Shown: positions 11,041 to 24,543, numbered from the stretch's first letter. The stretch: DNA of 64,000 nt from Torymus aiolomorphi (GCA_036365515.1 CM070873.1:71822529-71886528); one strand, 5' to 3'. Numbers and translations: made by a program. Notes: generated by a model not told the origin, from the letters alone.

Positions 11041-12966
11041 ACTGATTAACTTTTGTATACAATTTCTGGGCACCATTGTGGCCTCACCGCAAACTCGACT
11101 TACATTATTTATCACTGATATATATTAAATTCACCCAGTCGCCGAATTCCTTCTCGAAAACTCTCCCATAAATTTACGATTTTCGATGGCGACGTCGTGT
11201 CCGCAGCGGCACTCTCCGCAGCGCTCTTGCGATTCCTTTATCGCTAAACCCCGCGTCTCGTATATAGGACCGGATATTCTCCCCCGATGACATTTTTTAC
11301 AATACGTACCGCGCACATACATGTACGTATATAGCTACACACACAACAATCGTGCGCGGCAAGCCGCAGTCGATAAATTCCGCATACTTTACTGCCCGAC
11401 GTATATATATATATATACGCGCCGAACGTGTGTGGATGTGGGAAGGAAACGGGCGCTGCGCGTCGATTGTATATTGAGCATCGGGAGCTCGCTATATATA
11501 GGTATATATACGCATGATCTATCGGTTTGCGGTTTTACGTATAAGACGACGTTTGCGGAAAATGTCAAATGCTGCGGGCAATTTTTGTCGTCGTCGCGGA
11601 TTTATATACGTTGGTGTGAAGAAGTTTGACGGGTACGGCGATCGAGGGTATAGTTAACGTATATTGTTATTTTGGGGAGGTATTTTTTTTATTTCCTTTT
11701 TTTTTGTAGTAGACTGTGGGTTTTTTTGGGCATTTTTCATGTACAGCGTTGATCTCGTATAAGTAAAATTACTAAAAATTTCAAAGTTATGTATACGGCG
11801 CCCATTGTCGTGTGTTTATATACGTACTTGTGTCTTTTACCTCTATCCTATGCATAAACATTTTTCACTCGCTTTTTTATGGACGCGCGCTCGCTCGCGC
11901 GACCCTTTTATGACCTTGTTCACTGAATATACTTTATATTACGCGGGCGTATAAAATTTTAATAAATATACATCTCGAGAAGCGCAGAAAGTTCACGCTG
12001 AAGCATCAAATCTGCGCCTCGAAACACATAAAGACCCACGAGCCAAAATTATTTCCAATGATTCGTCCATTCCCGCGCGCAATTCAAGTAAATAACCGCA
12101 TACCTTGACTACATCCCTGTAAAGCCTGCGCGCGTTTAAAATTGTTTCACTCTGCCGAGCAAGCAGTGCGTGCAAAAGCTTATATCGAATCGCGGTATCT
12201 CCCGCTTCTGTAAACAAAACTCTCTCCCCCATCACTCCCGTACTGTCATCCAGCCCATCCATAATTAAATGCTTTTCACCGCGTAATGAATAAAGAAACG
12301 AGCTGCTCGTATAGTACACACTGAAATTATTCAAATCTGCGACTTTATTAAACATGTATAGATACACGCGCGCGCGAATCCCCATTTTTCCCGCACCGGG
12401 CCGGCCTCTTTTTAAAAATGCAATAATAACCCAGCGCGCTAATCTTGTGTAACCGTCCTTTCTCTCTTTCCCTCGAAAAATCGCGCTTTCGTTATGACGT
12501 TCCCGCTCGCGAAATTACACGCGTGCGTGAACGTGACGACTGGGTGGCACGCGGGGCCGATCTTTGTGCGCTCAACGAAAATTTTCCCGTTCGCTGAATT
12601 TTTAATATACGTAGGGAGAGAGAGAGAGAGAGAGAGAGAGGTGGTAATAATTGATAGGCAGCCCTTAGATTTTCCAGTCGCGCGAGTTGGTTTGTAAATA
12701 ATTTTCATCTGCTCGCCGTTCACGCAGTTTACGTATTCAGCTAGCGTATGTGAGCCGGCCCTTTTTTAAGGGTGCCGTTCACAGGTGTCGGGGCGCCCAG
12801 GCAAGCGGTTTTTTGAACATGTCAGGGATTGTCCCGGAGTCGCACAGGGCAGAATCGGTGTGGCAATGAATTTTCAACGTGGGATTGTCGTTTCGGTTGG
12901 TTTCGATTTTTCCGGTTATACTTATAGGAGTTAGAGAGAGAAAGAAAGAGAGAGGGAGAGAGAAAG

Positions 12967-13104
<138 letters not shown>

Positions 13105-14478
13105 TTTAAATGCGTTATATCGGGTTTAAGTATTGACGAAGGTTTATTTGCGTTGCATTACTGTTTTTCATTATATCCACGCACTTTCAATTATTTACAG
13201 TTCGGTTAAATATTTATTGGCGTGAAAGACAATGTTTTGCATATAATAATTTACAGTGTGTTTATGGTTCTTCGTAATTTGATGTCAGAAAAAACGGTTT
13301 CCAAGGTAGCGCGTAATTTTATAGGTCTATAAGCATCGAATTTCCAAACTAAGAAAAGTAGACTTTTCGTGATCGTTAAGAGGAAAGTATAAAAAAAATA
13401 CAGGAATAGGATATGTCCATAACGAAGTGGAGTTTTTAGGAAAACTGTTTAGTTACAAAACAAAAAGTAAAAAATTTAGTTATATATAAAATAATAAATA
13501 TAAAATAATAAATTGAAATATAATTTTACAGCAATTTAGATGATTTTGAAAAGATGCTCTATCGAATGGTTTTACTGGTTTGAAATTTACGTAAGTATTG
13601 TTTTTTATATAAAAAGATTATATAAATATTATTATTATCATCGGAAATTTCATGTGAATAAATAAAAGTAACAAGTCGATTGAATAAACAAATGAGTATT
13701 CTACTTGTAACCGTATCTTTATTTGTAATTGAATATACATAATATACTTCACTTTTATAACATATTTTACCATATTTGTTCACCTCGATTTAATTAAATT
13801 TATTATTATAAAGCGCGCGCACGCATGCATTAAATCGAACGGCATCCTCCAGTGTTTAATTTTCCGTATAAAACTTGAGTACCCACGTATTTTAATATTT
13901 ATCGAGCAATAACAATACATACATCCACACTCCTCATTGAGATTCTGCGCGCGCGTTCGCACTTCCAAAACCACCCCATAATTCACGAATCGCAAAAAAA
14001 ACGCTCAAGCCTCTCCTCTCCTACAACAAAAAAAGGGCCCGGAAACCCGCGTATATCCCTTGTCCCATAAAAACCAATTCGCCACGTGTCCGAGTACCAC
14101 ACACACGCGCGCGTCCCGGAATTCACTTATAGCACATTATACCTATTCCTCAACCGCACTCGTCGAATTCCGAAATTTTCCGCGTATACCATGAGCACCG
14201 AGGAAGGACATATTATATATGTTATATATACCTATATAACGCCTCGCGCGGCGTGAGTGTTAAATCGTCCAACGCGCGCGATCTCTTTGTCCCGAAACTT
14301 TGGCTCTCTCTCACTCTTGAGGCATTACTTCCCAGCCATTAAGCACGCCGCCTCGCCGGGGAAAATATCGGCGGGGCGGCGGCGGTATAAAGATGGGGAT
14401 TTAGAGCGCACGCGCAAGGAGGAATATATAATAATGTCGCGTTGAGAGAGAGTGAGAGATGCAATTTTTTCGCGTGCT

Positions 14479-14505
14479 TGTGTGTGTGTGTGTGTGTGTG
14501 TGTGT
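14479..14505. repeat. (TG)n microsatellite
   Basis: About 13 TG repeats inside a CG-rich part of the large intron. Confidence 0.9.
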
Positions 14506-17500
14506 ATGGAGTTGCGCCGATTGTCCGAGTTCGTTTATTTTCGCGCGAAAGTGCTGACGCTGAGAGGGAGGGGCTGCGACGTCGATACATTTTGCACGGT
14601 AAATTGAGCTCGTATTGGCGCGGGAAGGGAATGTGTAAGCGTTTTGAATTTTTAAAGAGCTTTTCGAGCGTGACAGAGAAGTCGAGAAAGAAAGAGAGCT
14701 TAAAGATACATTTATAAAGCAGACGCAGACAAATTTCGTTAAAGATTTATGGTAATGTATTACCGTGGAGATATATTTTTCCATTTAACGAAGTTTGGTC
14801 GAAATTTGAATTTTTTATATATAAGTTAGGTGCTCCGATTCGTTCAAGCGTGCGAAAGGAACGTATACATCAAGAACAAGAATAGCATTTATATAATATC
14901 TATCACTTGTTGTTCGAATATATATGTTCCTTTTGTTGTATATATTTTGCTTTGCAGATGGCAAACCTTATTAAAGAAGATAAATATCTGGTTTCCCGTG
15001 AGATGGTCTTTGACCTAAAAATTCTTGCAGACTCTTTTTTTATATCTCCTTGACGCTTTTGAACTGCGCTTTACGTAGAAATGAATTTTTTAATTCCTCT
15101 TTAGTAGATTCCCAGCATCACGGGAACAAATTAAGAAGCACTTCTCGGAACAAAAAATTTATGCGTACAATTTCGCAAAAACGCATCAAAGTCCCCATTA
15201 TTTTCGCGCAAAACGTACCAAAATCTTGAATATTTGCATACTCTTGAGTCTTCTTTTGAAAATTTCCATCCCGTTTTACAATCCCAACAACAACACACCC
15301 CAAACGAAACCTAACTGTTTTTAAAAACGCAAACTTTTTCTCTCCCTCACGCTCCCGTTTCCTTTAAACACTCCGGCGCTGTTTTGAGAGAGATCTCAGC
15401 CGAAAAAAAGCACACATCACACACAAGCGCGCGACGAAAATAATAACTCACGGGCGGCGGGGTGCGACACGCCCACGCGCGTCTCGAGAGCTATAGCGCG
15501 CCTAGACGTCGAGAGAAAAAAAAATCGCAATTCACCCACACACATGCACATGTGCGCGAGCGCGACGTCGGCGCGTTCGTTCTCCTGGAAACGGTTATCG
15601 ATAAACCCTCCCCTCTCCCGGGGCCGCGCGCTCGCGCGCCTTTTCGGGAAACGAGTCCGGAGCGAATTGCGAAGTTTGCATTTCCGAGGAAAAGTCGTTT
15701 CGGGAATTTTAATATTGGGGGCGGGGCCGAGAAAAAGAGAGTTTGGATGGTCGGATTGGATTCTCAGTAATTTGGCTCGAAAGTGACAGATTTTTACATG
15801 TTAAGGTTTCGGAGAGAGAAGTTTGGTAGAGAGAAGGGGAGATTGTATTTTGGATTAAATCGTTGATCAGCGTGTGTATACACGTGTTAGGGAAGTTGCG
15901 AGAGGAGCAATCGATCCTTGAAATTCAAGGGAATTTAAATATTTTGCAAACTAGAACAGATATCTAACACGCCCGCTCCGCATGCGAATGACTCACTTGA
16001 CATATCCTGTAGCAGTAGATGAAGTCGTGTGCGGTAAGACGGGCGCAGGCATAAATATTATCTCGGACATTTAATCAAGCTTAGCATTATAAAGCTTTTC
16101 TGTATTATCATTGCGTTATTTTCATGTTTTTTCATCGAAATTCGTGCTAGAATCGTTAATATGGAAATTCGAAGTTTTTAAAGAAAATTTTTGATTAGTT
16201 CTTCTACTATTTAATATATTCTTCATATAATATCACATCTTTATGAAATGAGGCTGTAGTACCGTAATGTATGCACCAAGAGCTTTTTAAACATAAAAAT
16301 TTCAGCAATTTCCTGAACGAAATAATAATATTCAAACGAACTGAACCCGGCTACCGACAAAAATCTCACGCACAAACCGCTCTTCCTCCTAAATCTTGAA
16401 CGCGTCAAAATCGACGCACCACTTGGTCTACCTATACCTACAAAAGCAGTAATGCGAGCATCACGTCCTGTAATCGAAGAAAAATAAAACGGGACGACAA
16501 TCGGATTTGACGAAGCACTTCCAATTAAGCCGATCGTCCCGAGCTCCTTCTCCCCGCGTATTACTCTTCGTCGTCGACGACGACGACAACAACGACGTGT
16601 AGGGGGCTGAGTTTGCCGCAGACATATTCCCGGGTGTAATATATTGCAGCCTCTACTTGCCGCACCCGCGGAAGTGCACACGTAGACGTCTCTCTCTCTC
16701 TCTCTCTCTCGCTCTTGTGTAGGGTGGCGACGAATTGTTTAAGTAAACGCCGGCATTTTTCAGGCCTTTCGTTCGAGGTGAGCGTTTGAGCTGATGGCTG
16801 TGTTTCTTCGTGATGTCTTGAATTTTTTATTTTAATTTTCATTTGGGGTCGCATGAATTTGTCATTCGCCTTTATTCGATTGATCAAATGAATGCAAAGT
16901 GTATTTTGAGTTAATTTCATAAAGAAAATAATGTCGTTAAATACACAGAAGTTTGAATTTAACCAATTTCAAATTTTAAATATTTAATACCGACATATTT
17001 TTGAGTTTTCGATATCGTGTTTCGAAATTAACTCTATTCATATTCAATGATGTTTTAAAAATCACTGACTGGAATGATTGCTTATTAATATATTTCCGAG
17101 GCATTATCGAGTAATAACTGACATGCATACAATAAAATATTAATGAATCGAATATTGAATGGAATTTTCATTTTTCATTTATGATGAAATGATTTAATTC
17201 TAATTGCGCACAACGGTAATGGGTATAGTTAAGAATTCAGATTTTTTTCTGATATCGACTTACTATACCCTATCTTTAAAAAATGATGAATTTATTTATT
17301 CGTGATTTGGTTGGTGGGAGTAATGAGTTGCTGTAGGTTACAAAAACAAAAGTGGCGCGAAAGCTTGCTAAAATTACGGCGCGCGAAGCGCGCTTAGAGA
17401 TGGCTAGTCTTTCCAAAAAGGGGATGTTGCACGAAATAATGTAGTGAAATATGGATCATCTATTTAACATTCTTTTTAAATATCCTTCGATCAGTTCCTA

Positions 17501-18073
17501 CTTCCGCGTATAAGCTTCAGCGCGGACTATACAATCGACCCTTTTTTTCGTTCTTTTTTTCGCAAAACATGCACGATTTTTCCAACCCCAAGAGAGACGC
17601 ACTCGACTTTACGACCCTTACCCAAACCCCCACCACTCTTTTTAAAAACAGCTAGGTATATATTCCTTCCCTTCGCACAGAGCATCTCTCGAATCTAAAG
17701 ATCCAGCGGTTAAAAAAGCCACAACTCCGACACGAGTCCTATAAGCTCGCGTACTCGCGAACCAACTTTGTCATTCGCGAGAGCTCTGTTTCTCCTCCTC
17801 CTCCTCCTTCGTTCCATTAACCGGGCCGCCGATCCGATCGATACACGCGCGCGAACTTCGCCGCGACGCGGCCCTGCGCGACCCTAATACGCGGAGAGTT
17901 CGCCGATTGTTTCGCGCGAGGCTTTTAGAGGCGAAGTGTGCACGCGCCTGTCGGGAACTTTTTTCCTCCTGCGGCGGTGTAGGTATTATGATTTTCGGCT
18001 GTGCCGGTAACCCCATTCCGAACGCGAATCCGCGATGGTCTTGGTGCGATGGTGTTATTAGGTGATGCTTTAA

Positions 18074-18304
18074 CCCTTTCAGGGGCACATTTTTCTAGAA
18101 AAATCAAAGATTTTTCATTGTACATTGTTTATAACTAATTATATAAACAAATGTTCTTATTTTTAGGCTTAGAAATATGTATCATAAGTACTTAAGATAC
18201 AATGGAAAAACATTTGAGCAATTTTGAGTGTGAAATGGCTAAGTTGTAATCGAAAAACTGACAAAAGTAGGGTGCCACTATAGTGGCTTCTGCCCCTGAA
18301 AGGG
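18074..18304. mobile_element. TTAA-flanked MITE with CCCTTTCAGGGGCA ends (231 bp)
   Basis: The left end reads CCCTTTCAGGGGCA and the right end, reverse-complemented, is the same 14 bases. TTAA flanks both sides (18070-18073 and 18305-18308). A TTAA duplication with CCC-starting ends is typical of piggyBac-related non-autonomous elements. There is no coding capacity. Just inside the right end lies the palindrome CCACTATAGTGG. Confidence 0.75.
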
Positions 18305-18884
18305 TTAATAGAGATGGGGCAGTCGCACCGGAAAGATGCATGCGAAATTTCAATGGGAGGACTGATTGCGTTTTAATGATTGTATTTACACTTTGTCAGT
18401 GGCGATTATAATTTAGGTTCGATGGTATACGTTGGTAATTTTGGAACGTTAATTAGAACAATTTTGATGAAAGAGAAAAGATTAAAAGCCGTGGTTGTTA
18501 TCGAATTACTTTACATAAAAGTAGTAATATCGTCATTCTAAATAATATATGTAACAGTTGAATGCATAGTTTTCATTGTATATATAACTATATACTGTAA
18601 ATCAGGGCTTTTAATAATACGATACGCGTGATTACGCTCGCATTGGTATTGACCGAGAATGCGTGGTTAATCTTATCGAATTTCAATAGTTAATTTGAGC
18701 TATTGGCCATGTGGGTACGTAATACGCGACCGCCTAATTCAATGTATCCCTAATAAGTAAAAATCAGATGATTTATATCATTGCGAATTGTGAGAAAAAT
18801 TGCGTAATTAATGGGGCGGGATCTACATTTTCGTGTTATATATAAACGCGAGTTATTCATTGTATGAATAAATATCTTATATAT

Positions 18885-19408
18885 GAGGCGTTTCACGTCA
18901 ACTGTCCCAACGCGCGCCGCTGGAGCCCCACATCGTGCTATTTCTAACTCACGTTTATGATACTAAAATATACTTCAAAAAATTGTTTGATAAGCGTTTT
19001 CGACGTATTTTTTCCTCAGCTTTCCAATGGCGTAAGCAGTTTTTCCAAAATTTTCAATTTTCACCTTCAAAAAGTACAAAACATGTTATATCTCAAAAAG
19101 TGTATTTTTAATATTTTTTTTGACCCTCTAGATCGAAAGCTGAACATTTTTTACGTAGGAAAGGATATTTTCCAAAGAGTGCCCGAGATGTTTTTTGCGA
19201 GAAATAGAATACAAAAGAGTTTTTGAAGATGAAAATGGAAAATTTTGAAAAAACTACCAACATCATTGGAAAGCTGAGGAAAAAATATGTCGAAAACGCA
19301 AATCAAACAATTTTTTTAAGTACTTTTTAGTATCATAAACATGAGTTAGAAATAGCAGGTTTTGGACCTCGCGCGCCGCGCGCTGGGACAGTTGACGTGA
19401 AACGCCTC
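18885..19408. mobile_element. Foldback element with GAGGCGTTTCACGTCAACTG ends (524 bp)
   Basis: Both ends match for 25 bp and then continue as arms of about 200 bp with scattered mismatches. The divergence is greatest in a CG-rich patch 25-50 bp from each end. The flanks are ATAT on both sides, so the target duplication is ambiguous (TA, AT or ATAT). No transposase is encoded; the 89-residue frame inside it is a chance frame. Confidence 0.75.
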
Positions 19409-22400
19409 ATATATGGGTTACATACTGTAACATTGCACTTAAAATAGGTATTTTTACAAGTTTTTAGTCCTAAATATTAAATATATACAAAGTTATGCCT
19501 CTGAAAGTAGTGAAAATACTTGATCTTTCGAATGGAGTGTGTGCATCAGAAGTTTACGCTCAATCTTGGCTCTTCTAGAACATTTTTTAACAACCGAAAC
19601 AAACAAAAGTTGGTTGGAAAAATAAGAAAAGTATCTAATATATATTTATTTGAAAGACATAACCATATTATCAAAATGTTATTGTAGTAATTTTACTATT
19701 TTCAGTTAAACAAATCATAGAAAAAGAATTTTTTTTAGTACAATTATGATATTTTAACCAAAAAGTATTGCTTATAGTATTTAAAAAAAAGTACCTGCTT
19801 TATTAGGTCAATTTAAAAAAAATTGATACGCATACCTCTTTTGGAATATTGAAACAAATAATTTTGAGAATATAAGCTTAAACCTTTTAATACAGTTTTA
19901 ATCCCAAAGAATCTTCTAAATTGTGATCAAGCAAATAAAAAACGGATTGTTTCTTCATTTTTTTTTACATATTTTTAAATCATTTAGTAAAAAACAAAAT
20001 GAGATTTTTCGAAATTTTTTGCGTTTTTCCACCTCAGTCTTCCCTTAAGGTCACATTTCGTATCTTATCATATACATAAGTTTTCCGCATTTCAAATAAT
20101 TATGTGGGTCACGCGGAAGGTGCCTTTCGACGTTTAAAATCTTGATGTTTACTCATTTCAAAAGCACATCTATACTTCAGAACAGTATCGTGAGCAGTTT
20201 TTTGCCCCGCGCGATATTGTTTGCACCTCCTACATAATTTCCTTTTTATTGTGTTACATATACTTGCCTTCGGAGCGCTTCCGCGCTCCTTGATACATTC
20301 ATATACAGCACAGTTCCGTAAGGGATAAAAGTAGACGTCAAAATATTTTCATCATCTTTTTTTTCCCTTACGAATACCGTATATATACGTAAATAGACTC
20401 TGAAATTCAATGTGTCGATCGAGAGCCGGGATACGCCATTAAGAGAGAAGAAAGAGATAGAGAGAGGGAGGAAAAATCCCCATGAATATTCCTTCACGTC
20501 CTAAACATTCGTGATATTGAACGATTCCACATAAAAAGCGCGCGCGCGCGCTCAATGGGGGGAAAGTGTACGTCGACCGATATCCGGAGTAAATCACGGA
20601 GCATTTCGGAGAGCAAATGCGCCGTCTATCTTTTACGATCGAGAACTGACGCGAACGCGACGGAGGAGGAGGACGCGTGGGTATTTATGGGCGAGGTTAT
20701 CTAATTTTTGATGGAATCCCTGAGACAATATATGTACGGGATTCGAATAAAGTACAGAAAGATAATCTCTCGCGGTATACGCTTTGTTTTTATTGCCACG
20801 TGGGTGTGTAGCGCGCGCAATCAGGCGGATAAAAATTTCAATATTTTATTGGCGATGCGACGTGTTTTTTGAAATTAGAATTTTCATTCGGATGTATTGA
20901 TATAAATAACACGTGGGTTTGCGTCGCGAAGACTCGAGAAATGATGTTTTTTTTTTTTTTTATAATTTATGAAACGCTATTGGAGATTCGGAATGTAATT
21001 CTTCGTAATTCCGTATATGAAGAGCTTACGCTCGATCGATGTTATATATAAATAAAGTTGCATCGTAAATATTCGGGAAATACGAATTAGTAACGCATCA
21101 AATAACAGGCACGAAGTTTTTGCAAGTTATATAAAAGACAATTAATTGACCGTATTTACACGCAATTTAGAAAGGCGAAAGCTAATGTCATTGTAGTTAA
21201 AGAGGTGCGAACAAAACAATGGTTTAAATGTTATATATTTACATAATTCTTTTGACGTTCGTTCTGCCTTGACTTCGTTTTGCTTACACGAGCAGTATAA
21301 TTAACTGCATGAAGAGCCGTGTAGAATAATGGAGAAACCAGGAAAACAAACGTCTGTGTTTGTGTACGTGTATAAAGAGGAGACACAATGTCGGGCACAC
21401 ACGACGCCGATAAGAATATTCTAGGACGTTGTCATATAAGAGGTCGAGATCAGAAGCTGCTTACGTAACTATTTATGTCTTTTTTTTCATTGTATACCGT
21501 AGCCGTTTTACAGGAATTTTTTTTTTAATAAAAGATAAGAGCCAAACATTTTTCCGATAAAACATACACGTTTGCTTGAAAAGTTTAGTTTAAATTTTAA
21601 AGCAAAGACTATTTATATTTTAATGAAAGTTTATTTTTATTATATAACTAGAGATACTTTAACGTCAAATTCGGCGTTAAAATAAATGAAAAAGCAGTGA
21701 TTCAATATTTGTTTAATTTAATTGCTTTTTATTCCGAGAACTGGTCTATTTCGTTTACAAGAATTAGTCACACACAATCCAGCAAACATTCACTCTGGGA
21801 ACAAGATAAATAAAGTGAATTATTATTTCTATTTTCTGTATCTGTCTATAAATGCAGATTATGCCGGCATTTCAAGCGCGACCTATGCACACAGCAACGA
21901 TTGTTCTCAGAATTCTGTCACCGTTATTTTACCAAAAGAAATCACGAAAAAAATAATTCAAATTTTAACTATAAGCTCATAGTGTTTCATATGAAAATAG
22001 AAAAAGAACGATAAATTTACTTTGAACAATTGAATAATTGGAATAATGCAATACGGTGTTAAGTAAAGTTACGAAAAGTAAAATCTTCTTCGACACCTAC
22101 ATTGGCTTCGAGGCATATGAACATAAGTCCGTTTTTTTTAAATTGGGGAAACCTTAGATTTCTTTAATACGTTCTTTTGATTTAAAAATGTTATAAGTAG
22201 CTAAAATATTGCCCTAAAACTAGGATACACCCAAAACGTAACAACATAAGTCTATTTTTCAGATTTGGTGTCCGGCATAACAACATAAATCCATCATTTG
22301 ATTGTTTATATTTTATTTATCCTAATTGACTATAAAAATTATTTTATATAAAACCTAAAATAACTAGATAAAATTTTAATTTTACAAACCTTAAGTGAAT

Positions 22401-22824
22401 AAACCTGAGAATTTTGAAAATTCTAATACTCTCTTCTTTTACGAAAAAAAAAGGGCTTTTCAACTTATCGCGAATCCAAGTACAATAAAACCAGCTAATG
22501 TGTGTCGCTTATTTACGTTCTATAGCATTTGTTGTATTGTTTTCATGCCTAATTTTAGGTAAAAAAGTTGTCTAATAATATTACTTAAATACTTTAAGTT
22601 AATTGAAGTACATAAAACAGTAATTTTTAAAGCTGTTCGAGTCTATAAAAAAACTACATTTAAATTATTTTACTTTCTACTGTTAATGTTTATTTCATAA
22701 ATTGTTAAATTTGTAATTTCTTCATCCGATTCATAATTAAATTAAAAGCTATGCTCCAAAAATAAATGAGAACAGTAATATTAGATAAGTCCACAGTTCC
22801 CGGCATAACGACATATTGTAAATA
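19409..22824. other. Non-coding intronic stretch
   Basis: No gene is seen. The DNA is AT-rich except for a CG patch at about 20500-20830. The 37-bp hairpin repeat at 20259-20295 is listed separately. Around 22124-22815 the phrase aacaacataagtc recurs in imperfect form several times, suggesting a decayed repeat. Confidence 0.45.
20259..20295. repeat. 37-bp dispersed hairpin repeat, copy 1
   Basis: The segment contains GGAGCGC and GCGCTCC as hairpin arms and is flanked by TATACTTGCCTTC and TTGATA. It matches 49072-49108 with one substitution in 37 positions. Confidence 0.7.
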
Positions 22825-22891
22825 CAAATAAGTTTCCGCCGTTTTTTTTATAAAAATTATGAATTTATAGTAAAAAAATATACGTTACATT

Positions 22892-23689
22892 TTATTCAAA
22901 ATATTGTCCGTCGTTGGCTACTACTTTTTGCCATCTTTCTGGCAGCATTCGAATGCCACGTCGAAAAAACTCTTCATCTTTTGAGGCTACCCATGAATCG
23001 ACCCAATTTTTGGCTTCTTCGTAAGAAGTGAAGTGCTGCTTGACCAGGGCGTGAGCCATCGACCGGAACAAGTGGTAGTCCGAAGGAGCAATGTCTGGTG
23101 AATACGGCGGGTGGGCTAAGACATCCCATTGTAAAGCTTCCAAAGTATCCTTGATGACTTTTGCAACATGTGGCCGAGCGTTGTCGTGCTGAAAAATCAC
23201 TTTGTCATGTCTTTTGCCATATTGGGGGCGTTTAAGCTTCAATTCTCTGCTCAATTGCAACAGTTGCTGTTGATAACGTTCTCCAGTGATAGTTTCGTTA
23301 GGCTGGAGTAGCTCGTAATAGATTACTCCGAGCTGATCCCACCAAATGTACAACATTAACTTTTTGCCATAAATATTCGGTTTGGCCGTTGAAGTTGGTA
23401 CATGGCCGGGCTTACCCCATGATTTCCTACGCTTTGGGTTGTCGTAGTAGATCCACTTTTCATCCCCCGTCACTATTCGATGCAAAAAACCATTTGGACT
23501 TTGTCTTTGGAGAAGTTGTTTGCACGTGAAAAGACGGCGCTCGACGTCTCTGGGTTTCAGTTCATGCGGAACCCAATTTCCTTGCTTTTGTACCATACCA
23601 ATGGTCTTGAGACGGTGTGAAATCGCTTGTTGAGTCACTCCCAAGCTTTCTGCGAGCTGCTCTTCAGTTTGGCATGAGTCTTGGTTCAA
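22892..23689 (-). pseudogene. Mariner transposase, C-terminal catalytic part after the frameshift
   Basis: This 265-residue frame carries the catalytic core that cuts and joins transposon ends in the nucleus. It has the family motif WVPHEL (residues 39-44). The catalytic aspartates lie in TGDEKW (D76), HDNARPH (D169) and YSPDIAPSD (D204), with exactly 34 residues between the last two, the DD34D signature of mariner. It ends DGQYFE and then TAA, close to the left inverted repeat. The true frame begins upstream of its first methionine; GRPVKFEDAELEALL is readable before it in the same frame. All catalytic residues survive; the only obvious lesion is the upstream frameshift. Confidence 0.92.
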
Positions 23690-23697
23690 TAATGCCT

Positions 23698-23934
23698 CTA
23701 ACTCAGCGTCTTCAAACTTGACTGGCCTTCCTTTACTTCGCGTTCTTTACCTTCCACGTCAAACTCGACGCTTTTAAACTTTTGAAAACACTCACGACAA
23801 CTTTTATCACTTAAAGCAGCATCACCGTAAACTTCTACAAGCGACCGATGCGCCTCAGCAGCAGATTTCTTTAAGTGAAATAAATAAATCAAAACTTCCC
23901 GCAAATGACGCTTATTCGCTACAAAACTCGACAT
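23698..23934 (-). pseudogene. Mariner transposase, N-terminal part before the frameshift
   Basis: The reading starts at 23934 with MSSFVANKRHLREVLIYLFH and continues through a helix-turn-helix region (around CRECFQKFKSVEFDVE), the DNA-binding half of the transposase. After KERE, near 23724-23735, the frame changes. The expected continuation GRPVKFED is present in another frame after about five extra bases (GTAAA), so this frame ends early in a stop. With the downstream part it would make a transposase of about the usual 345 residues. It is not functional as it stands. Confidence 0.88.
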
Positions 23935-24351
23935 TTTCGAACAAAAAAAATGTATACTGCCAATACCAAGTCAATAGTATTTTAAGGTTATGTTGTTGCC
24001 AGGTGTCCAAACTTTCTATGTGACATTTTAGATCTGATGATTTCAAAGTAATCTTGTCGGTGGAGCCATCTCTTGAAAACGGCGGAAACTTATTTGTATA
24101 CCCAGTACTTAACTTTATACTTTTGCGAGTTTCCACGAAGCAGAAAATGTATAACCTTGCCATACCACCGTGTAAATATCTAACTTGAATGTGTCATTAT
24201 CGCGCCCTATCTCGTTTGTTTCGATCTTACAGATAAGTTTGAACATCAAAACCTTTTTTTCTCAAAAACTCAAATTGTGGAATTATGTATTTATGCCTCA
24301 AAGGCACATATGTATAATATTAAATAATAAAATATTGTATAACACGCTTAC

Positions 24352-24543
24352 CCTGCATCCTGGTGAAGAGGTTGTCGAAGGGGCTGTTGTCAAACCTGGA
24401 CGGATGCCAGGGTCCGGGCATGGAGGACTCGTCGCTGTCGCTGGAGTCGTCAAACATGCTCTGTCTACGGGCGTTCGGCAGGATGAGGAGCACTCCATCG
24501 CTGCTGTCGTCGCTGTCCGACTCTGAGGAATCGCGCTTGGCAC
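24352..24543 (-). CDS. Icarapin-like gene, upstream coding exon (acidic region)
   Basis: This is a 192-nt minus-strand exon between acceptor ttctctccag and donor CAGG|gtaagc. It begins with the last two bases of a split codon (so the preceding exon ends in phase 1) and ends with one base, G, that joins AG of the exon at 2391. It codes about 63 residues: AKRDSSESDSDDSSDG, then VLLILPNARRQSMFDD, another acidic run, and FDNLFTRMQ. A Ser/Asp-rich N-terminal region followed by a short hydrophobic VLLILP stretch fits the layout of icarapin precursors after the signal peptide. No start codon or signal peptide is in this exon. The coding exon upstream was not found in the window. Confidence 0.8.

Larger units (their letters stand above)
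22825..24096 (-). mobile_element. Mariner (DD34D) transposon, 1272 bp
   Basis: The element is bounded by 21-bp perfect inverted repeats starting CAAATAAGTTTCCGCC and flanked by TA on each side (22823-22824, 24097-24098). Its length is normal for mariner. It encodes a transposase on the minus strand with a single frameshift (see the two coding parts). It sits inside the 22-kb intron of the icarapin-like gene, in the same orientation as that gene. The intact ends suggest a fairly recent insertion. Confidence 0.93.

Noticed and set aside
16241..16681. A 146-residue minus-strand frame rich in Arg and Cys
   Set aside because: It has overlapping frames, a triplet-repeat-derived arginine run and no family resemblance.
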